Shown here piece by piece: positions 1 through 9,448 of a DNA stretch of 64,000 nucleotides. Location: the NCBI RefSeq assembly GCF_000374125.1, contig NZ_KB893643.1:255645-319644 (forward strand). The letters run 5' to 3'. Positions within the stretch are counted from its first letter, which is position 1, and each line of letters begins with the position of its first letter. This stretch comes from Niabella aurantiaca DSM 17617. Lineage in GTDB: Bacteria > Bacteroidota > Bacteroidia > Chitinophagales > Chitinophagaceae. Position numbers and translations under genes: made by a program. The notes under the pieces are model-generated. The model had not been told where the DNA came from, did not search any database, and was given only the letters and a program-made list of their open reading frames with translations.

Positions 1-2044
1 CCGGAAATTGTGCGATCCTCAGCTGTGTAGCGCCATAAGGCACCAGGGTAACCGGTTCTTCTTTATCCAGCAGCGAGCCGTAGGCCACACTGTATGGCAA
101 TGGCCCGGCAGATTCATGATACAATTGCCAGTTAAGGAAGCGTTTTCCCCGGGCACGGATGGATATGGGCACGGTTGACAGGGTCCAGGGATCACCGCCC
201 CCGGGGGACCGTTTTTCGACAACAAAACGCTCATTCAGCTGTGCCTCCGAAAGATTTGGCAACCCGTAATTCCAGGGGGTAACCGGGCGCAGCTCAAAAT
301 AGGATGTTCCGTTGGCCACCGGGTCTTTTGTATTGATCACTTCCTTTTTCTCAGCCCCGATCTTCAACGCATAGGTAAGCGGCCCCCGCTCAATGGACAC
401 GGAATTCTGCTGCCAGGTATTCTTTTTAATGCGCATGGGCAGTTCCAGGGTAACGGCATCTCCGTTTTTCCAGCTGCGCGCTATCTTTAAAACCGTATCG
501 CCCTTTATATTCCCGTAATGGGTTCCGTTTATGCTCACAATGGCCGTATCACACCAGGCCGGTATGCGGAGGTAAAACGGGAACGGAAGCGCTTTCTTTG
601 ATCCTGACTCCAGTGTAAAACGGATCCTTTCATCAAACGGGTATCCCGTCTGCTCTTTAATGGTGACCTCGGTGCCGTCCGCCACTTTCGCTGTTACCGC
701 CGAAGGGGCATACACCAATGCAGCTAATCCTTTGTCTGCTGTAGCATACCAGAGATTCTGGGTAAATTTAGGCCAGCCCTGGTGCATATTGGAGGTACAG
801 CAGGCGTAGCCGGTCAGCAACCCAAAGCAGATATCCGCACCGTCGTGGTCCACGCTGAAATTCCGCGCGTGCCGCGTTATCATTACCTGGTTGACCTGCT
901 GGTAATACTGGCGGTTCATAAACTGCGCATCGATCTGGGCCGGCAGCGCATTAAAAGCGATCTTCTCCAGCCGGTCCGCATATTTTACATCACCGGTCAC
1001 GTTCAAAATGCTTTCAAGCGAAAACATCATCTCCACCGCCGTGCAGAGCTCCGATCCAAATACCGGGTCGTTGCCATGCAGCGCCTCATCTCCGCCAAAC
1101 AAGCCGTTTGCAAGACCATTGTATTTACGCAGGTCGTCAAATCCCTTATCCACTGCAGCCAAAAAGGATTGCTCCGGCTTCCGCTGGTAGTACACCACCG
1201 GTTCCTTGATCCCCTGCGCCAGGTTGACGCAATGAATGCTCCCCGGCTGTTTCAGGAGGCCGGTCTGTAAAAAGGCATGTGTATAATCAAATGTTTGCTT
1301 ATGGATCAGATCCGCAAGATCCAGCAGGAAGGCCTCTCCGGTAATATTATAGAGCCAAAGTACGACCATGAGGTTGTCCCCCGCCCGGTAGCGTGCCCAA
1401 AACGTCCAGTGGTCCAGCGGCTTTGCGGGAAGGGTCTTCAACTGGTACCGGAAATAACGGCTCATCAGGTGGATCACCCGCTTGTCGCCGGTTGCGGAAT
1501 AATATTGTTGCAGTACTTTCAGCATGACCATTTTGGGCCACCAGTCCCGGCTGTTGTTCCGCTGGATGCCGGGCTCGCCGGGATAATCTTTTGCAGGTCC
1601 GAAATAGCCATCCGGCTGCAGACTGTTCAGGGACCACTCTACCCAGGGCTTCACTTTTGCGATCAGCTCCTGGTCCCGCAGCAGGTATGCCAGCGGCAGC
1701 AGCCCGTCGATCCAGTAGGGTCCCCGCTCCCACTGATCCCCATCACCGCCCAGCCAGCCGTTGCGCTTCCCCATTACCAGCGGGTACAGTTGATCAAGCC
1801 TGCCCGTGGCCCCCTTCTTCTGGCGTACCAGCATCGCTTTCAGCCAGCCTTCGGGAGCTATGGCGCCGATCGGCAATTTCAGGAACTGAAGGGATTTTAA
1901 CGGGGCCCTGTTGTTCCGGTACAGACCGGCTTCCGTTGCGGGCGCCTGGGCCCTTGCCATACCGCCGGCCAGCAAAACAAGGCCAAGCATACCAACCGGA
2001 AACCAGGACCTTTTACGCAGTAGATGATCTTTTTGAAAAAGCAT
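1..2044 (-). CDS. GH127-family beta-L-arabinofuranosidase (DUF1680), C-terminus beyond window
   Basis: The frame is open from an ATG at 2044 to the left edge (about 681 codons), so the gene is partial. It begins with a charged N-terminus and a hydrophobic stretch (GMLGLVLLAGGMARAQA) that looks like a signal peptide, so export is likely. The GH127 metal site is visible: an E-L-C motif near residue 331-333 and a YACCTSN motif near residue 413, matching the Glu/Cys and Cys-Cys positions that bind zinc in characterised beta-L-arabinofuranosidases. The (alpha/alpha)6 barrel region shows typical WxxW and GDGDQWERGPYW blocks. The family removes beta-L-arabinofuranose from plant glycans. The next gene upstream (2116-4617) lies on the same strand and also encodes a secreted hydrolase-like protein, so both may belong to a polysaccharide utilisation set to the left. 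Family call is strong; substrate is inferred from the family. Confidence 0.85.
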   Translation of the reverse strand, partial: MLFQKDHLLRKRSWFPVGMLGLVLLAGGMARAQAPATEAGLYRNNRAPLKSLQFLKLPIGAIAPEGWLKAMLVRQKKGATGRLDQLYPLVMGKRNGWLGGDGDQWERGPYWIDGLLPLAYLLRDQELIAKVKPWVEWSLNSLQPDGYFGPAKDYPGEPGIQRNNSRDWWPKMVMLKVLQQYYSATGDKRVIHLMSRYFRYQLKTLPAKPLDHWTFWARYRAGDNLMVVLWLYNITGEAFLLDLADLIHKQTFDYTHAFLQTGLLKQPGSIHCVNLAQGIKEPVVYYQRKPEQSFLAAVDKGFDDLRKYNGLANGLFGGDEALHGNDPVFGSELCTAVEMMFSLESILNVTGDVKYADRLEKIAFNALPAQIDAQFMNRQYYQQVNQVMITRHARNFSVDHDGADICFGLLTGYACCTSNMHQGWPKFTQNLWYATADKGLAALVYAPSAVTAKVADGTEVTIKEQTGYPFDERIRFTLESGSKKALPFPFYLRIPAWCDTAIVSINGTHYGNIKGDTVLKIARSWKNGDAVTLELPMRIKKNTWQQNSVSIERGPLTYALKIGAEKKEVINTKDPVANGTSYFELRPVTPWNYGLPNLSEAQLNERFVVEKRSPGGGDPWTLSTVPISIRARGKRFLNWQLYHESAGPLPYSVAYGSLLDKEEPVTLVPYGATQLRIAQFP

Positions 2045-2115
2045 GATACAAACAACATTCAATTAAAGATAATATTGTTCCCCCGGTTAACGGCCTTTGA
2101 AAACGGAACGGCCCG

Positions 2116-4617
2116 TTAACGATGATGTAACCGGTAATCGAACACCTTCATAAAATATCCGCCCACCACACTGCGGGCCTGAAATCCCACCTGCTTGCCA
2201 TTCGTCGTCTCGTGCCAGTCGCTCAGCGGCACCCTGCTTTTGGTTTCGGTTACATACCGGTACAGGGGCTGAATGAACTGTTCGAAATCTTCCCTGTTCT
2301 TTGTCATGGTAGCCGTCCATATGATCCAGTCGGATTTTGTATAGGTCTTCCGGGAATCCAGGGGCAGCCCGTATTGCTGCTGCTTCGTCAGATAGAAACG
2401 GATCTCTTTGTCGTATAACGACTGCGGGAATAAATGAAAGTCGAGCACCTTATCCCAAACAAGATTGTATTTCTGGCTCCAGGTCCCCTTCTTTTCAAAT
2501 GCCAGCGTGTAATGATCGCCATCAGCCGCCAGCTCCATCCATTTGGGCACCATTGGCTGTATCAGCATCCTGTATTTCTTTGCCGTGGCGGTCTCCCCCA
2601 GCATTTCGGCCAGCATTGCATAGCTGCGCAGGGCCATGATGGCCTTTGCGGAAAGGTTCACATTCCGCGCCATATGCCCTGCAAAATCGTCGGTGCAGAG
2701 CTGGTTGGCAGGATCAAAACCTGCTTTGCTGAGGTACGTAGCCCAGGTAGTCAGCGTTTTCCAGTGTTTTTTTGCATACGCCGCATTCCCTTCTACTTTT
2801 GCGATGGCCGCCATCAGGATGATCATGTTTCCTGCTTCTTCTACCGGCATGTCTTCCCCATAGGTTTGCCCGTTTGCCTGCGGGTAGGTACCCAGGTCAT
2901 GCGCGGCAAAGGGTTTGGTCCATTTGCCGCTTTCGCTGTAATAAAAGATGCCGTTCATCATTCCCTTTTGTAAGGCTGCGTTGTAGGTCAGGAAAAGCGG
3001 GGCCGAAGGATAGGTCAGATCTACGGTATTGATGGAGCCGTTGCTGAAGTTCTCCTTTGATAAGAACAGCAGCTCTTTCTGCGGGCTTTCCACCAGGGCA
3101 TGAGCGGCGATGCTCTGGCGATACGCCAGTTCACAAAGCTTTGCATAGGTTGCGCCCCCTGCTTTGAGCGCGTCTTCATGAATGACCTGATCAAATTCAT
3201 TTACCTTTTTGATAACCGTTTTATAAGAGGCTGCGGCTTCATTCATCAACGCCGTAAATTGCTTATTTCCGTTCTTATTCCACCAGGGGCGCAGGTTATT
3301 GTGAAAATACTGGATGGAATACAGCTCATCGTAACCCAGCAACATATGCTGCTCGGCTCCGGCTGCCCCTACCTTTCCAATGTCGAGTATGGTATTCAAC
3401 ACCAGGCTCCGGCCCCGGACGCCGGATTGCACGGTGCCCGGCCGGTTACTGATAAACCTGGCGATGCCGTCCTGCTGGCTGCTTGTAATGAACTGTGTGG
3501 TAATGTTGTTGGCGGCGCCCACATAAAAATATCCCCAATCGATCCGCAGGTCGTCGCCCCGCTTTGCCAGAACGGGCTGGCTGGTAGTACCGGTTTGTAA
3601 CATTTTTAATTGCCCGCTGTTTACCACATTGGCCAGCACTTCCTGTGAAGACTCGTTTACCGCGATATTGGAGGAAGCACCCAGGTATACCTTTACATCA
3701 TGCGGGCGCCCGTCAGAGGATTTGACGGCATAAGTAATGTAAGAAACGGGGCGTGCCAGCAGGTCCAGCTCTTTTAATAAAAGCGGCGAGGTAAACTGTA
3801 CGTTCAGATCAACGCCTCCGGCAGTAAAATCATAAACGGTTTGCAGTGCTTTCACCGTAACATTGGTCTGCGTGGCTTTCAGCAGCTGTTCAGATGGCGG
3901 CGGCGGTACCTTCCGGTAAATACCCAGATCCAGGTGGCGTCCTCCCGCGGTATTGCGCAGGTGCACGGCCAGTACATTTTTGCCTTTCTTGAGGTTTGCT
4001 TTCAACGCATCGTTCAGATCCAGATAGGTCATCCGGTTCACCCATCCGGTCTTGTGATAAACCTGTTTTCCATTCAGATAAACATTGATATTATCATCAT
4101 GGTTGATCTTCAGGTACAGATCGCCGTCAACCGGACCTGTTACATCAAAAGAGCGTCTTATCCAAAGGTCATCGGTATCCCAATAGGTCTTTGCAATGGA
4201 CCGGTCGTCTGAAAAAGGTGCGGCTCCTTTTTTCCAGCCGCCGTCTCCGAACTCCGGGGCGTTCCATCCTTCGGCCGGCCTTTGTTCCGTGTACCGAACA
4301 CTGTAAGACTGATCATCGCTTGTGGGGGCAATGGGGGCAAACTGCGCCTGTTCCTTTCCCAGGAAGCGGTAGAAGCGGTCATCTATCTTTATAACGCCCA
4401 CCAGCGACTGTTCGGTTCCGGACCAATGTGTGGTCACCGATTCGTTCAGCTGGTCCGTATTGCTCCAGATACTGAAATAAGGGGTATGTGTGATCAACGG
4501 GTAGCTGGGTGCTTTCTGCTCCTGGGCATGACCACCACGCGAAGAAAGCATAAAGGCCATCAACAGAAGGCACCACCGGGTTCTTCGATAACATAACTGA
4601 ACCATAGAATTATACAT
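2116..4617 (-). CDS. Glutaminase A-like secreted protein (DUF4964/DUF5127/DUF4965/DUF1793 architecture)
   Basis: A protein of about 833 residues if started at the ATG at 4617; the frame stays open to 4707 and a further ATG lies at 4605. I prefer 4605-4617 because the residues after it form a signal peptide (basic RRTRW, then CLLLMAFMLSSRGGHAQ). The opening TPYFSIWSNTDQLNE, the NHDDNINVYLNGKQVYH galactose-binding-like segment and the C-terminal SDWHETTNGKQVGFQARSVVGGYF are hallmarks of the large glutaminase A-like family found in Bacteroidota and fungi. The Bacteroidota members are exported and usually sit in glycan-utilisation loci; their true substrate is mostly unknown and glutaminase activity should not be assumed. 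It follows the GH127 gene in the same direction with a 71 bp gap, compatible with co-transcription. Confidence 0.82.
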   Translation of the reverse strand: MYNSMVQLCYRRTRWCLLLMAFMLSSRGGHAQEQKAPSYPLITHTPYFSIWSNTDQLNESVTTHWSGTEQSLVGVIKIDDRFYRFLGKEQAQFAPIAPTSDDQSYSVRYTEQRPAEGWNAPEFGDGGWKKGAAPFSDDRSIAKTYWDTDDLWIRRSFDVTGPVDGDLYLKINHDDNINVYLNGKQVYHKTGWVNRMTYLDLNDALKANLKKGKNVLAVHLRNTAGGRHLDLGIYRKVPPPPSEQLLKATQTNVTVKALQTVYDFTAGGVDLNVQFTSPLLLKELDLLARPVSYITYAVKSSDGRPHDVKVYLGASSNIAVNESSQEVLANVVNSGQLKMLQTGTTSQPVLAKRGDDLRIDWGYFYVGAANNITTQFITSSQQDGIARFISNRPGTVQSGVRGRSLVLNTILDIGKVGAAGAEQHMLLGYDELYSIQYFHNNLRPWWNKNGNKQFTALMNEAAASYKTVIKKVNEFDQVIHEDALKAGGATYAKLCELAYRQSIAAHALVESPQKELLFLSKENFSNGSINTVDLTYPSAPLFLTYNAALQKGMMNGIFYYSESGKWTKPFAAHDLGTYPQANGQTYGEDMPVEEAGNMIILMAAIAKVEGNAAYAKKHWKTLTTWATYLSKAGFDPANQLCTDDFAGHMARNVNLSAKAIMALRSYAMLAEMLGETATAKKYRMLIQPMVPKWMELAADGDHYTLAFEKKGTWSQKYNLVWDKVLDFHLFPQSLYDKEIRFYLTKQQQYGLPLDSRKTYTKSDWIIWTATMTKNREDFEQFIQPLYRYVTETKSRVPLSDWHETTNGKQVGFQARSVVGGYFMKVFDYRLHHR

Positions 4618-5043
4618 TTCGTTTAAAATTGTTTTATACCGGTCACCATTGAATAAAGCGGGTGTTGGATAAAAGCCGGGCAGCGGGTTAACTGACAAAC
4701 GCAGCAATCCTTCATATGGCTACAGACTTTCATCCGTTCAACCTTCTGACGAAATTCCTTAAAAAAATGCAAACAATCGCTTCAAAATGTCTCAATAGTT
4801 AGTCAAAATTGTTCATTCTTTAAAAAAAATACGATAAAATTCAACTGCCGGAACGCGGGCAGCAGGGGATTAAAAACAGGTTGCGGATCTTTGCACCTTG
4901 CGGTTGATTTTCCGCCACAGAGATGGCAATTAGAAAAGCGCCGGCTTTTTATCGCGTCTCTTGTGGCTTCGCTGTAGCCGCCGTCTGTAACAAGAGCGTT
5001 TAAGCGATCATTTTGGCAACAGCGGCATGGCCCCGAAAGATCC
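4618..5043. other. Intergenic stretch, no gene seen
   Basis: Nothing codes convincingly here. Short open frames lack a plausible start or composition. The region separates the leftward hydrolase gene from the palindrome-rich repeat that begins at 5044, and presumably contains the promoter of the 4617 gene, though no clear TAnnTTTG box was picked out. Confidence 0.4.
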
Positions 5044-5323
5044 GGCAAGAACGGGTTTCAACCCGTTTATAAGTCCAAAAGAACAATGGAGCGCCATGGC
5101 CGGGGCATAATGAGCCGTGCCCATGGCACTTATGAAATTACGGCCTCGAGGCTGACCAAAAAGGTCATCGAATGATGAATTTATTCGGGTAGGTGATGGA
5201 GACTGATAGTCTTTTATGCGATTCTCAGAGCCTTCATTTACCTTTTTAGTCAGCCCCGACAACAACGCGCCGGATGGCGCATATAAGAAGCATCAAAATG
5301 TTGTTTTCAAACAGCTTCTAAGA
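5044..5323 (+). repeat. Palindrome-rich dispersed repeat, copy 1 (with 106 bp insertion)
   Basis: This 280 bp segment matches the reverse strand of 11264-11462. Shared modules in order are a perfect palindrome AACGGGTTTCAACCCGTT (5050-5067), GAGCGCCATGGC (5089-5100), GGGGCATAATGA, a CCGTGCC...GGCAC hairpin, CACTTATGAAATTACGGC and, at the right, a block from 5258 that reads DNNAPDGAYK in translation. Copy 1 carries an extra 106 bp with its own terminal inverted repeats at 5150-5255. The structure resembles REP/BIME-type elements: palindromic, non-coding in the main and dispersed. The two copies lie in inverted orientation around the tyrosine-degradation genes. I do not recognise a named element. 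Confidence 0.7.
5150..5255. mobile_element. 106 bp MITE-like insertion with 16 bp terminal inverted repeats
   Basis: The left end GGCTGACCAAAAAGGT (5150-5165) and the right end ACCTTTTTAGTCAGCC (5240-5255) are inverted repeats with one mismatch. The segment is absent from the second repeat copy, which has a short TTAAAG/CTTTAA hairpin at the same place, so this is either a small non-autonomous insertion or an alternative hairpin module. No target-site duplication is obvious and no transposase is encoded. Confidence 0.5.
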
Positions 5324-5397
5324 CGAGATACCAGGATTGCTGCTGCGGATATTTGCATCCCTGCCGGTGCCGGTTCAACCTCGAAAAACCTTCGCGT

Positions 5398-6399
5398 TTA
5401 AACGCCTTTCTTCAGCTTTAAGATACTGAATTCCGTATCCTCTTTTACGATTGTATTTTCCAAAACTCCAAGCCCTTCCACCTCCATCCGTACCACATCA
5501 CCCGGCTGCAGCCACTGTTCCTGGTAAGCGGGGTCGTTCAGCCTTCCGGTTCCGTTCAGTTCCAGGAAACAACCCGTGCCCACCGTACCGCTGCCGATCA
5601 CATCCCCGGGGTAAAGATCCGCACCATAAGAGGCCCGCTCGATCAGCTCTGCAAAGGTCCAGTCCATATCGCCCAGGTTTCCGCGGCTTACCGGTTCGCC
5701 GTTCACAAAACAATTCATCGCCAGGTTCCAGCTTTTGCCCGTATGCCCCTGCGGGGGTGCCGTTTCAAAGGAAGCGAGCTCGTCCGGGGTCACCAGCCAG
5801 GGGCCGGTCGCTGTTGAAAAATCTTTGCCTTTTGCCGGCCCGAGGTTGAGCAGCATCTCCTCCATCTGGAGCTTCCGGGCACTCAGATCATTCATGATCA
5901 TCAGGCCGCCGATATAGTCATCCGCATCCACGGCTTTGATATTCCTTCCCTTCCGGCAGATCACGATCGCAACTTCCAGTTCAAAATCCAGCCGCTGAAA
6001 ATGATCTGGCATACACCGGACGGCTCCGGGGCCCTGTATGCTGTTATGATTGGTAAAGTAAAAAACAGGATACTGGTCAAACTCCGGGATCATGGGCACG
6101 CTGCGGTTCCGGCGTGCCGTGGCTACATGCCGGCGAAAAGCATAGCCATCCCTGCAGGATGCAGGATGCGGTACCGGAGCCAGTAATGTCAGCCCCGAAA
6201 GGCTCCGTTTTCCTATGTTTGTATGATCGCCTGCAAGGATCTTCTTCTCTGCTGCGGCCAGCAAAGGATAACAGCCCACCCAATCATTCAATATGGCGCT
6301 CATTGTTGCAGGCAGTGCGCTATACGGCCTGTATACCTGATCCGCCACCAGGAGGCCTGCCTCCTCTTTCCCGTCTGCCAAATAAGATATCAGTTTCAT
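5398..6399 (-). CDS. Fumarylacetoacetate hydrolase family protein
   Basis: A protein of 333 residues from the ATG at 6399; an in-frame TTG lies one codon upstream. The FAH-fold core is clear: the metal-binding acidic motif in DFELEVAIVICRKGRNI (about residues 150-165), MIMNDLSARKLQ, and the KGKDFSTATGPWLV block. In tyrosine catabolism this family hydrolyses fumarylacetoacetate (or maleylacetoacetate) to fumarate and acetoacetate, the last step of the pathway. It starts 19 bp after the aminotransferase gene on the same strand, and HPPD and homogentisate dioxygenase are next door, which supports that role over other FAH-family activities such as oxaloacetate decarboxylase or acylpyruvase. The length suits the short bacterial form rather than the animal enzyme of about 420 residues. 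Confidence 0.85.
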   Translation of the reverse strand: MKLISYLADGKEEAGLLVADQVYRPYSALPATMSAILNDWVGCYPLLAAAEKKILAGDHTNIGKRSLSGLTLLAPVPHPASCRDGYAFRRHVATARRNRSVPMIPEFDQYPVFYFTNHNSIQGPGAVRCMPDHFQRLDFELEVAIVICRKGRNIKAVDADDYIGGLMIMNDLSARKLQMEEMLLNLGPAKGKDFSTATGPWLVTPDELASFETAPPQGHTGKSWNLAMNCFVNGEPVSRGNLGDMDWTFAELIERASYGADLYPGDVIGSGTVGTGCFLELNGTGRLNDPAYQEQWLQPGDVVRMEVEGLGVLENTIVKEDTEFSILKLKKGV

Positions 6400-6418
6400 C
6401 AATAACTATTTTCATTTT

Positions 6419-7699
6419 TTACTGCGGGGAATGCTCCAGGCTGCCGTACGGGCCTCCTCTTCCCTGTGACCCGTGCACCGGTTCCCTGCTTTTCTCCAAC
6501 ACATTTTTTAGTTCCTGAAGCATCGGTCCGATCGCTTCTTTCCTGCAGGTACCCACACTAAGCCGGTACCATTTTTCGCTTTTTGTTGCGCCAAACGCAG
6601 AAAAAGGAAGCAAGGCGATCCCCGCCCCGTTCAGCAATGCTACCGAAGCATCGCCCGGAAGATCGATCTTAACGGTCAGATAGATGGATGCCTGCGGAGC
6701 AATGGCGTCAACCGGCAGTCCGGCTTCTTTAAACGCCCGGATGGCTTTGCAGATCTGCTGCAGCCGGTCAAAGATCCGGCTTTTGAAATGGCCAAGAAAT
6801 GATTTTACCGCATCCGTATTCCGTAAAAAAGCGGCAACAGCCTTCTGCTCCGCCATTGGCGCCCAGGCCCCCACATGGCTCAATATTGCCTTCATTTTGG
6901 CGATCACCGGTGCCGGGCCGTAACACCAGCCCACCCGCACACCTGTGGCCGCAAAGCCCTTGCTGACGGCATCTATATAAATACAATAAGGTCTTACCTC
7001 CGGGCACACCATCACCGGATCTGCAGGCGCTGCATCCTGATATGCCAACAAATGATAGATCTGATCATACAGGATGCAGAGCTTCTTCTCATCTGCCCCG
7101 CGCCGTTCGTTTTCTGCTACCACCAACCGGCAAACCGCTTTCAATTGTTCTGTTGAATAACAGGTGCCCGTGGGGTTTTGGGGAGCGCACAGGGCCAGCA
7201 ATACGGCGTCTTTGATATGCGGCGCTATTTCTTCCGCCAGCGGCATAAAATGATTTTCCGGGGCCGTTTCGATCACACAATGTTTCCCTTTTGTAAGCTG
7301 CACATAATAATTGTTATTCCAGGAGGGCACCGGGTAGATCACTTTATCACCGGGGTCTACTATTACCTGGTAGGCGGCATAGATCAATGGTCGTCCGCCG
7401 GCGGCCACCAGGATATCAGATGCAGGATAATGCAATCCCTGAAAATCCCTGATAAATGCCGACAGGGTTTCCTTGAGGTCTGCGTTCCCCTCCGCAAGCG
7501 GGTAGTTTGTCTGCCTGTTTTTATAAGCGCTGATGATCTCCTCCTCCAGCAACGCAGGGATCGGAAATATCGCCGGATCAAAATCGCCTACGGTATGGTT
7601 ATAGATCTTCTCCCCCTTCCGGATGCGCTCCTTTACGGCATTGCCCAACGCCAGTATGGCTGAGCCCGGTATCGATTCTGCTAATTGAGAAAGTTTCAT
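6419..7699 (-). CDS. PLP-dependent class I/II aminotransferase (probable aromatic/tyrosine aminotransferase)
   Basis: A 426-residue fold-type I aminotransferase. Visible cofactor-site features are the APQNPTG motif (about residue 174-180), LYDQIYH with the pyridine-nitrogen Asp, the Schiff-base Lys in DAVSKGFAATGVRVGW (about residue 245), and the carboxylate-binding Arg in YRLSVGTCR near the C-terminus. Position between HPPD and the FAH-family gene on the same strand suggests it converts tyrosine to 4-hydroxyphenylpyruvate, feeding HPPD; that substrate is inferred from context. The C-terminal tail (GSQGRGGPYGSLEHSPQ) is glycine-rich and looks non-conserved. Gap to the downstream FAH-family gene is 19 bp, so an operon is likely. 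Confidence 0.85.
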   Translation of the reverse strand: MKLSQLAESIPGSAILALGNAVKERIRKGEKIYNHTVGDFDPAIFPIPALLEEEIISAYKNRQTNYPLAEGNADLKETLSAFIRDFQGLHYPASDILVAAGGRPLIYAAYQVIVDPGDKVIYPVPSWNNNYYVQLTKGKHCVIETAPENHFMPLAEEIAPHIKDAVLLALCAPQNPTGTCYSTEQLKAVCRLVVAENERRGADEKKLCILYDQIYHLLAYQDAAPADPVMVCPEVRPYCIYIDAVSKGFAATGVRVGWCYGPAPVIAKMKAILSHVGAWAPMAEQKAVAAFLRNTDAVKSFLGHFKSRIFDRLQQICKAIRAFKEAGLPVDAIAPQASIYLTVKIDLPGDASVALLNGAGIALLPFSAFGATKSEKWYRLSVGTCRKEAIGPMLQELKNVLEKSREPVHGSQGRGGPYGSLEHSPQ

Positions 7700-7768
7700 T
7701 GAAAATATAAAATAAAAAATTCAAGCGCCAAAAGACAAATACCCGCAGACCTTCATTTCGCCTATTCT

Positions 7769-7800
7769 CTATTGACTATTGACCATTGACCGTTCACTAC
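7769..7800. repeat. Degenerate ATTGACY short tandem repeat
   Basis: Between the HPPD stop and the aminotransferase start the sequence runs through about four imperfect copies of a 7 bp unit (ATTGACT, ATTGACC, ATTGACC, GTTCACT). It is intergenic and has no hairpin. Similar imperfect short tandem repeats occur at 44687-44714. Confidence 0.45.
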
Positions 7801-7823
7801 GCGCTCTTCCCTGTTACTCATTT

Positions 7824-8954
7824 CTACAAATTCCCCCGCGCTTCCTGTTCCCGTTCCAGCGCTTCAAACAAAGCCTTGAAGTTCCCTTTGCCAAAGCTTC
7901 TGGCTCCTTTGCGCTGGATGATCTCAAAAAATAAGGTTGGCCGGTCCTCTACCGGCTTTGAAAAGATCTGCAGCAGGTACCCTTCTTCATCCCGGTCGAT
8001 CAGGATCCCCAGTTCTTTCAGAGGCCGCAGGTCTTCATCAATGGAACCAACCCGGTCCAGCACGGTATCATAATAGGAGGCCGGGATCTTTAAGAACTCC
8101 ACCCCGCGGCGCTGCAAGTCGCTTACGGTTTCAATGATATTGTGCGTCGCCAGGGCTATATGCTGTACGCCCTCGCCGTTGTAAAAGTCCAGGTATTCCT
8201 CCACCTGCGATTTCTTCTTTCCCTCCGCAGGTTCATTAATGGGAAATTTTACAAAGCCATTGCCATTGCTCATTACCTTGCTCATGAGCGCGGAGTATTC
8301 AGTGGATATATCTTTATCATCAAAGGATAAAATATTCCGGAAACCCATTACCGCTTCATAGAACCGCACCCACTTATTCATCTGGTTCCATCCAACATTG
8401 CCTACACAATGGTCCACATATAACAAGCCTGCGGAAGGCGGATTGTAAACGCTCTCCCATTTTTTATACCCCGGCAGAAAGGCCCCGTTGTAGTTGTTCC
8501 GCTCAATAAAAAGATGAATGGTATCACCATAGGTATGAATGCCGCTCATCACCACCTCCCCCTGTTCATCCTGCATTTTTACAGGCTTCAGGTAGCTCCT
8601 GCCACCGCGCCGGGTGGTTTGCTCCCAGGCATCCGCGGCATCGTGCACCCTCAGGGCCAGCATCCGCACACCATCTCCGTGCTTACCAAGATGTGCTTCG
8701 ATTTCCGCGCAGTTTTTTATCGGGGTGGTAAATACAAAAGTCAGCTTGTTTTGCTGCACCGCATAGCTGGCTTTTTCCTTTACACCGGTTTCCGGTCCGG
8801 AATAAGCCAGGGATCGGAACCCGAATGCGGTTTTATAAAAATGCGCCGCCTGTTTGGCATTACCTACATAAAATTCAATATAATCGGTGCCCTGTAAGGG
8901 CAAAAAATCCACGGCAGCAGCAGCCGTCGAAACAACAGTATCTGTATCAGACAT
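7824..8954 (-). CDS. hppD: 4-hydroxyphenylpyruvate dioxygenase
   Basis: From the ATG at 8954 (MSDTD...) the protein is 376 residues, the usual HPPD length; the frame can be extended two codons to a TTG. It has two VOC (glyoxalase-like) halves. Iron ligands are visible as His in LLYVDHCVGNV (about 180), His in VQHIALAT (about 265) and Glu in LFFEIIQRKG (about 345), followed by the typical FGKGNFKALFEALEREQ tail. The enzyme converts 4-hydroxyphenylpyruvate and O2 to homogentisate and CO2. It is divergent from the homogentisate dioxygenase gene at 9449 and lies upstream of the aminotransferase and FAH-family genes, so the cluster encodes most of the tyrosine-to-fumarate route. Confidence 0.95.
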   Translation of the reverse strand: MSDTDTVVSTAAAAVDFLPLQGTDYIEFYVGNAKQAAHFYKTAFGFRSLAYSGPETGVKEKASYAVQQNKLTFVFTTPIKNCAEIEAHLGKHGDGVRMLALRVHDAADAWEQTTRRGGRSYLKPVKMQDEQGEVVMSGIHTYGDTIHLFIERNNYNGAFLPGYKKWESVYNPPSAGLLYVDHCVGNVGWNQMNKWVRFYEAVMGFRNILSFDDKDISTEYSALMSKVMSNGNGFVKFPINEPAEGKKKSQVEEYLDFYNGEGVQHIALATHNIIETVSDLQRRGVEFLKIPASYYDTVLDRVGSIDEDLRPLKELGILIDRDEEGYLLQIFSKPVEDRPTLFFEIIQRKGARSFGKGNFKALFEALEREQEARGNL

Positions 8955-9448
8955 GATCAAAATTTTAACAGTGGAAAAATCCCGTAACGGGAACAGAGAG
9001 CAATAAAAACGTTAGCAGCTTCGGTCAGTAGCCAGTGCTTCGATCAGCAACACGTAGTTGACGCGTTTGTCGGGAAATACCTTGTATGGATAATCAGGCC
9101 GCATATTACAATAACAAATGTACGTTATTTTGTCAAAAGCGGTAATTTTGTGTCAGGAAATTATTTTATGCCTTACTACAGGAACTTCACCTACTGGATC
9201 GACAAGCGCCACTGGAAGTATTGCTTTTTGCTGGCCAGCCTTGCTATGAACGCGCAGTTCCAGGTTCAGCACCGGACCCTGTTCTGATGCCTGGTTGTTC
9301 TGCTGTACCCAAAACACAGGATAACTCCCGCAATCTGCTGCAAAAAGGAATAACCCGGAACCCTGAATCGTTTGAAGGCGCCCTCCCCGGAGGCCCATCC
9401 CTGCATTTCTTTCCATCAATCGTTTAAGATCAATAATCAGTAATTAAA
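8955..9448. other. Divergent intergenic region between hppD and hmgA
   Basis: This 494 bp region must hold the promoters for both directions. TAnnTTTG-type boxes are present: TAATTTTG on the plus strand at about 9142-9149 and TACATTTG on the minus strand at about 9117-9124. A 39-codon open frame from 9168 on the plus strand and an 88-codon frame on the minus strand (9153-9419) overlap each other and have no recognisable family; I do not call either as a gene. The upstream half of hmgA's side is more GC-rich than a normal leader, so a decayed gene is possible. Confidence 0.4.

Noticed and set aside
782-2046. Several plus-strand open frames of 60-207 codons
   Set aside because: They lie antisense to the GH127 gene, whose motifs (ELC, YACCTSN) and signal peptide are on the minus strand.
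9153-9427. Overlapping frames on both strands between hppD and hmgA
   Set aside because: No recognisable family, poor composition and mutual overlap; noted only as intergenic.
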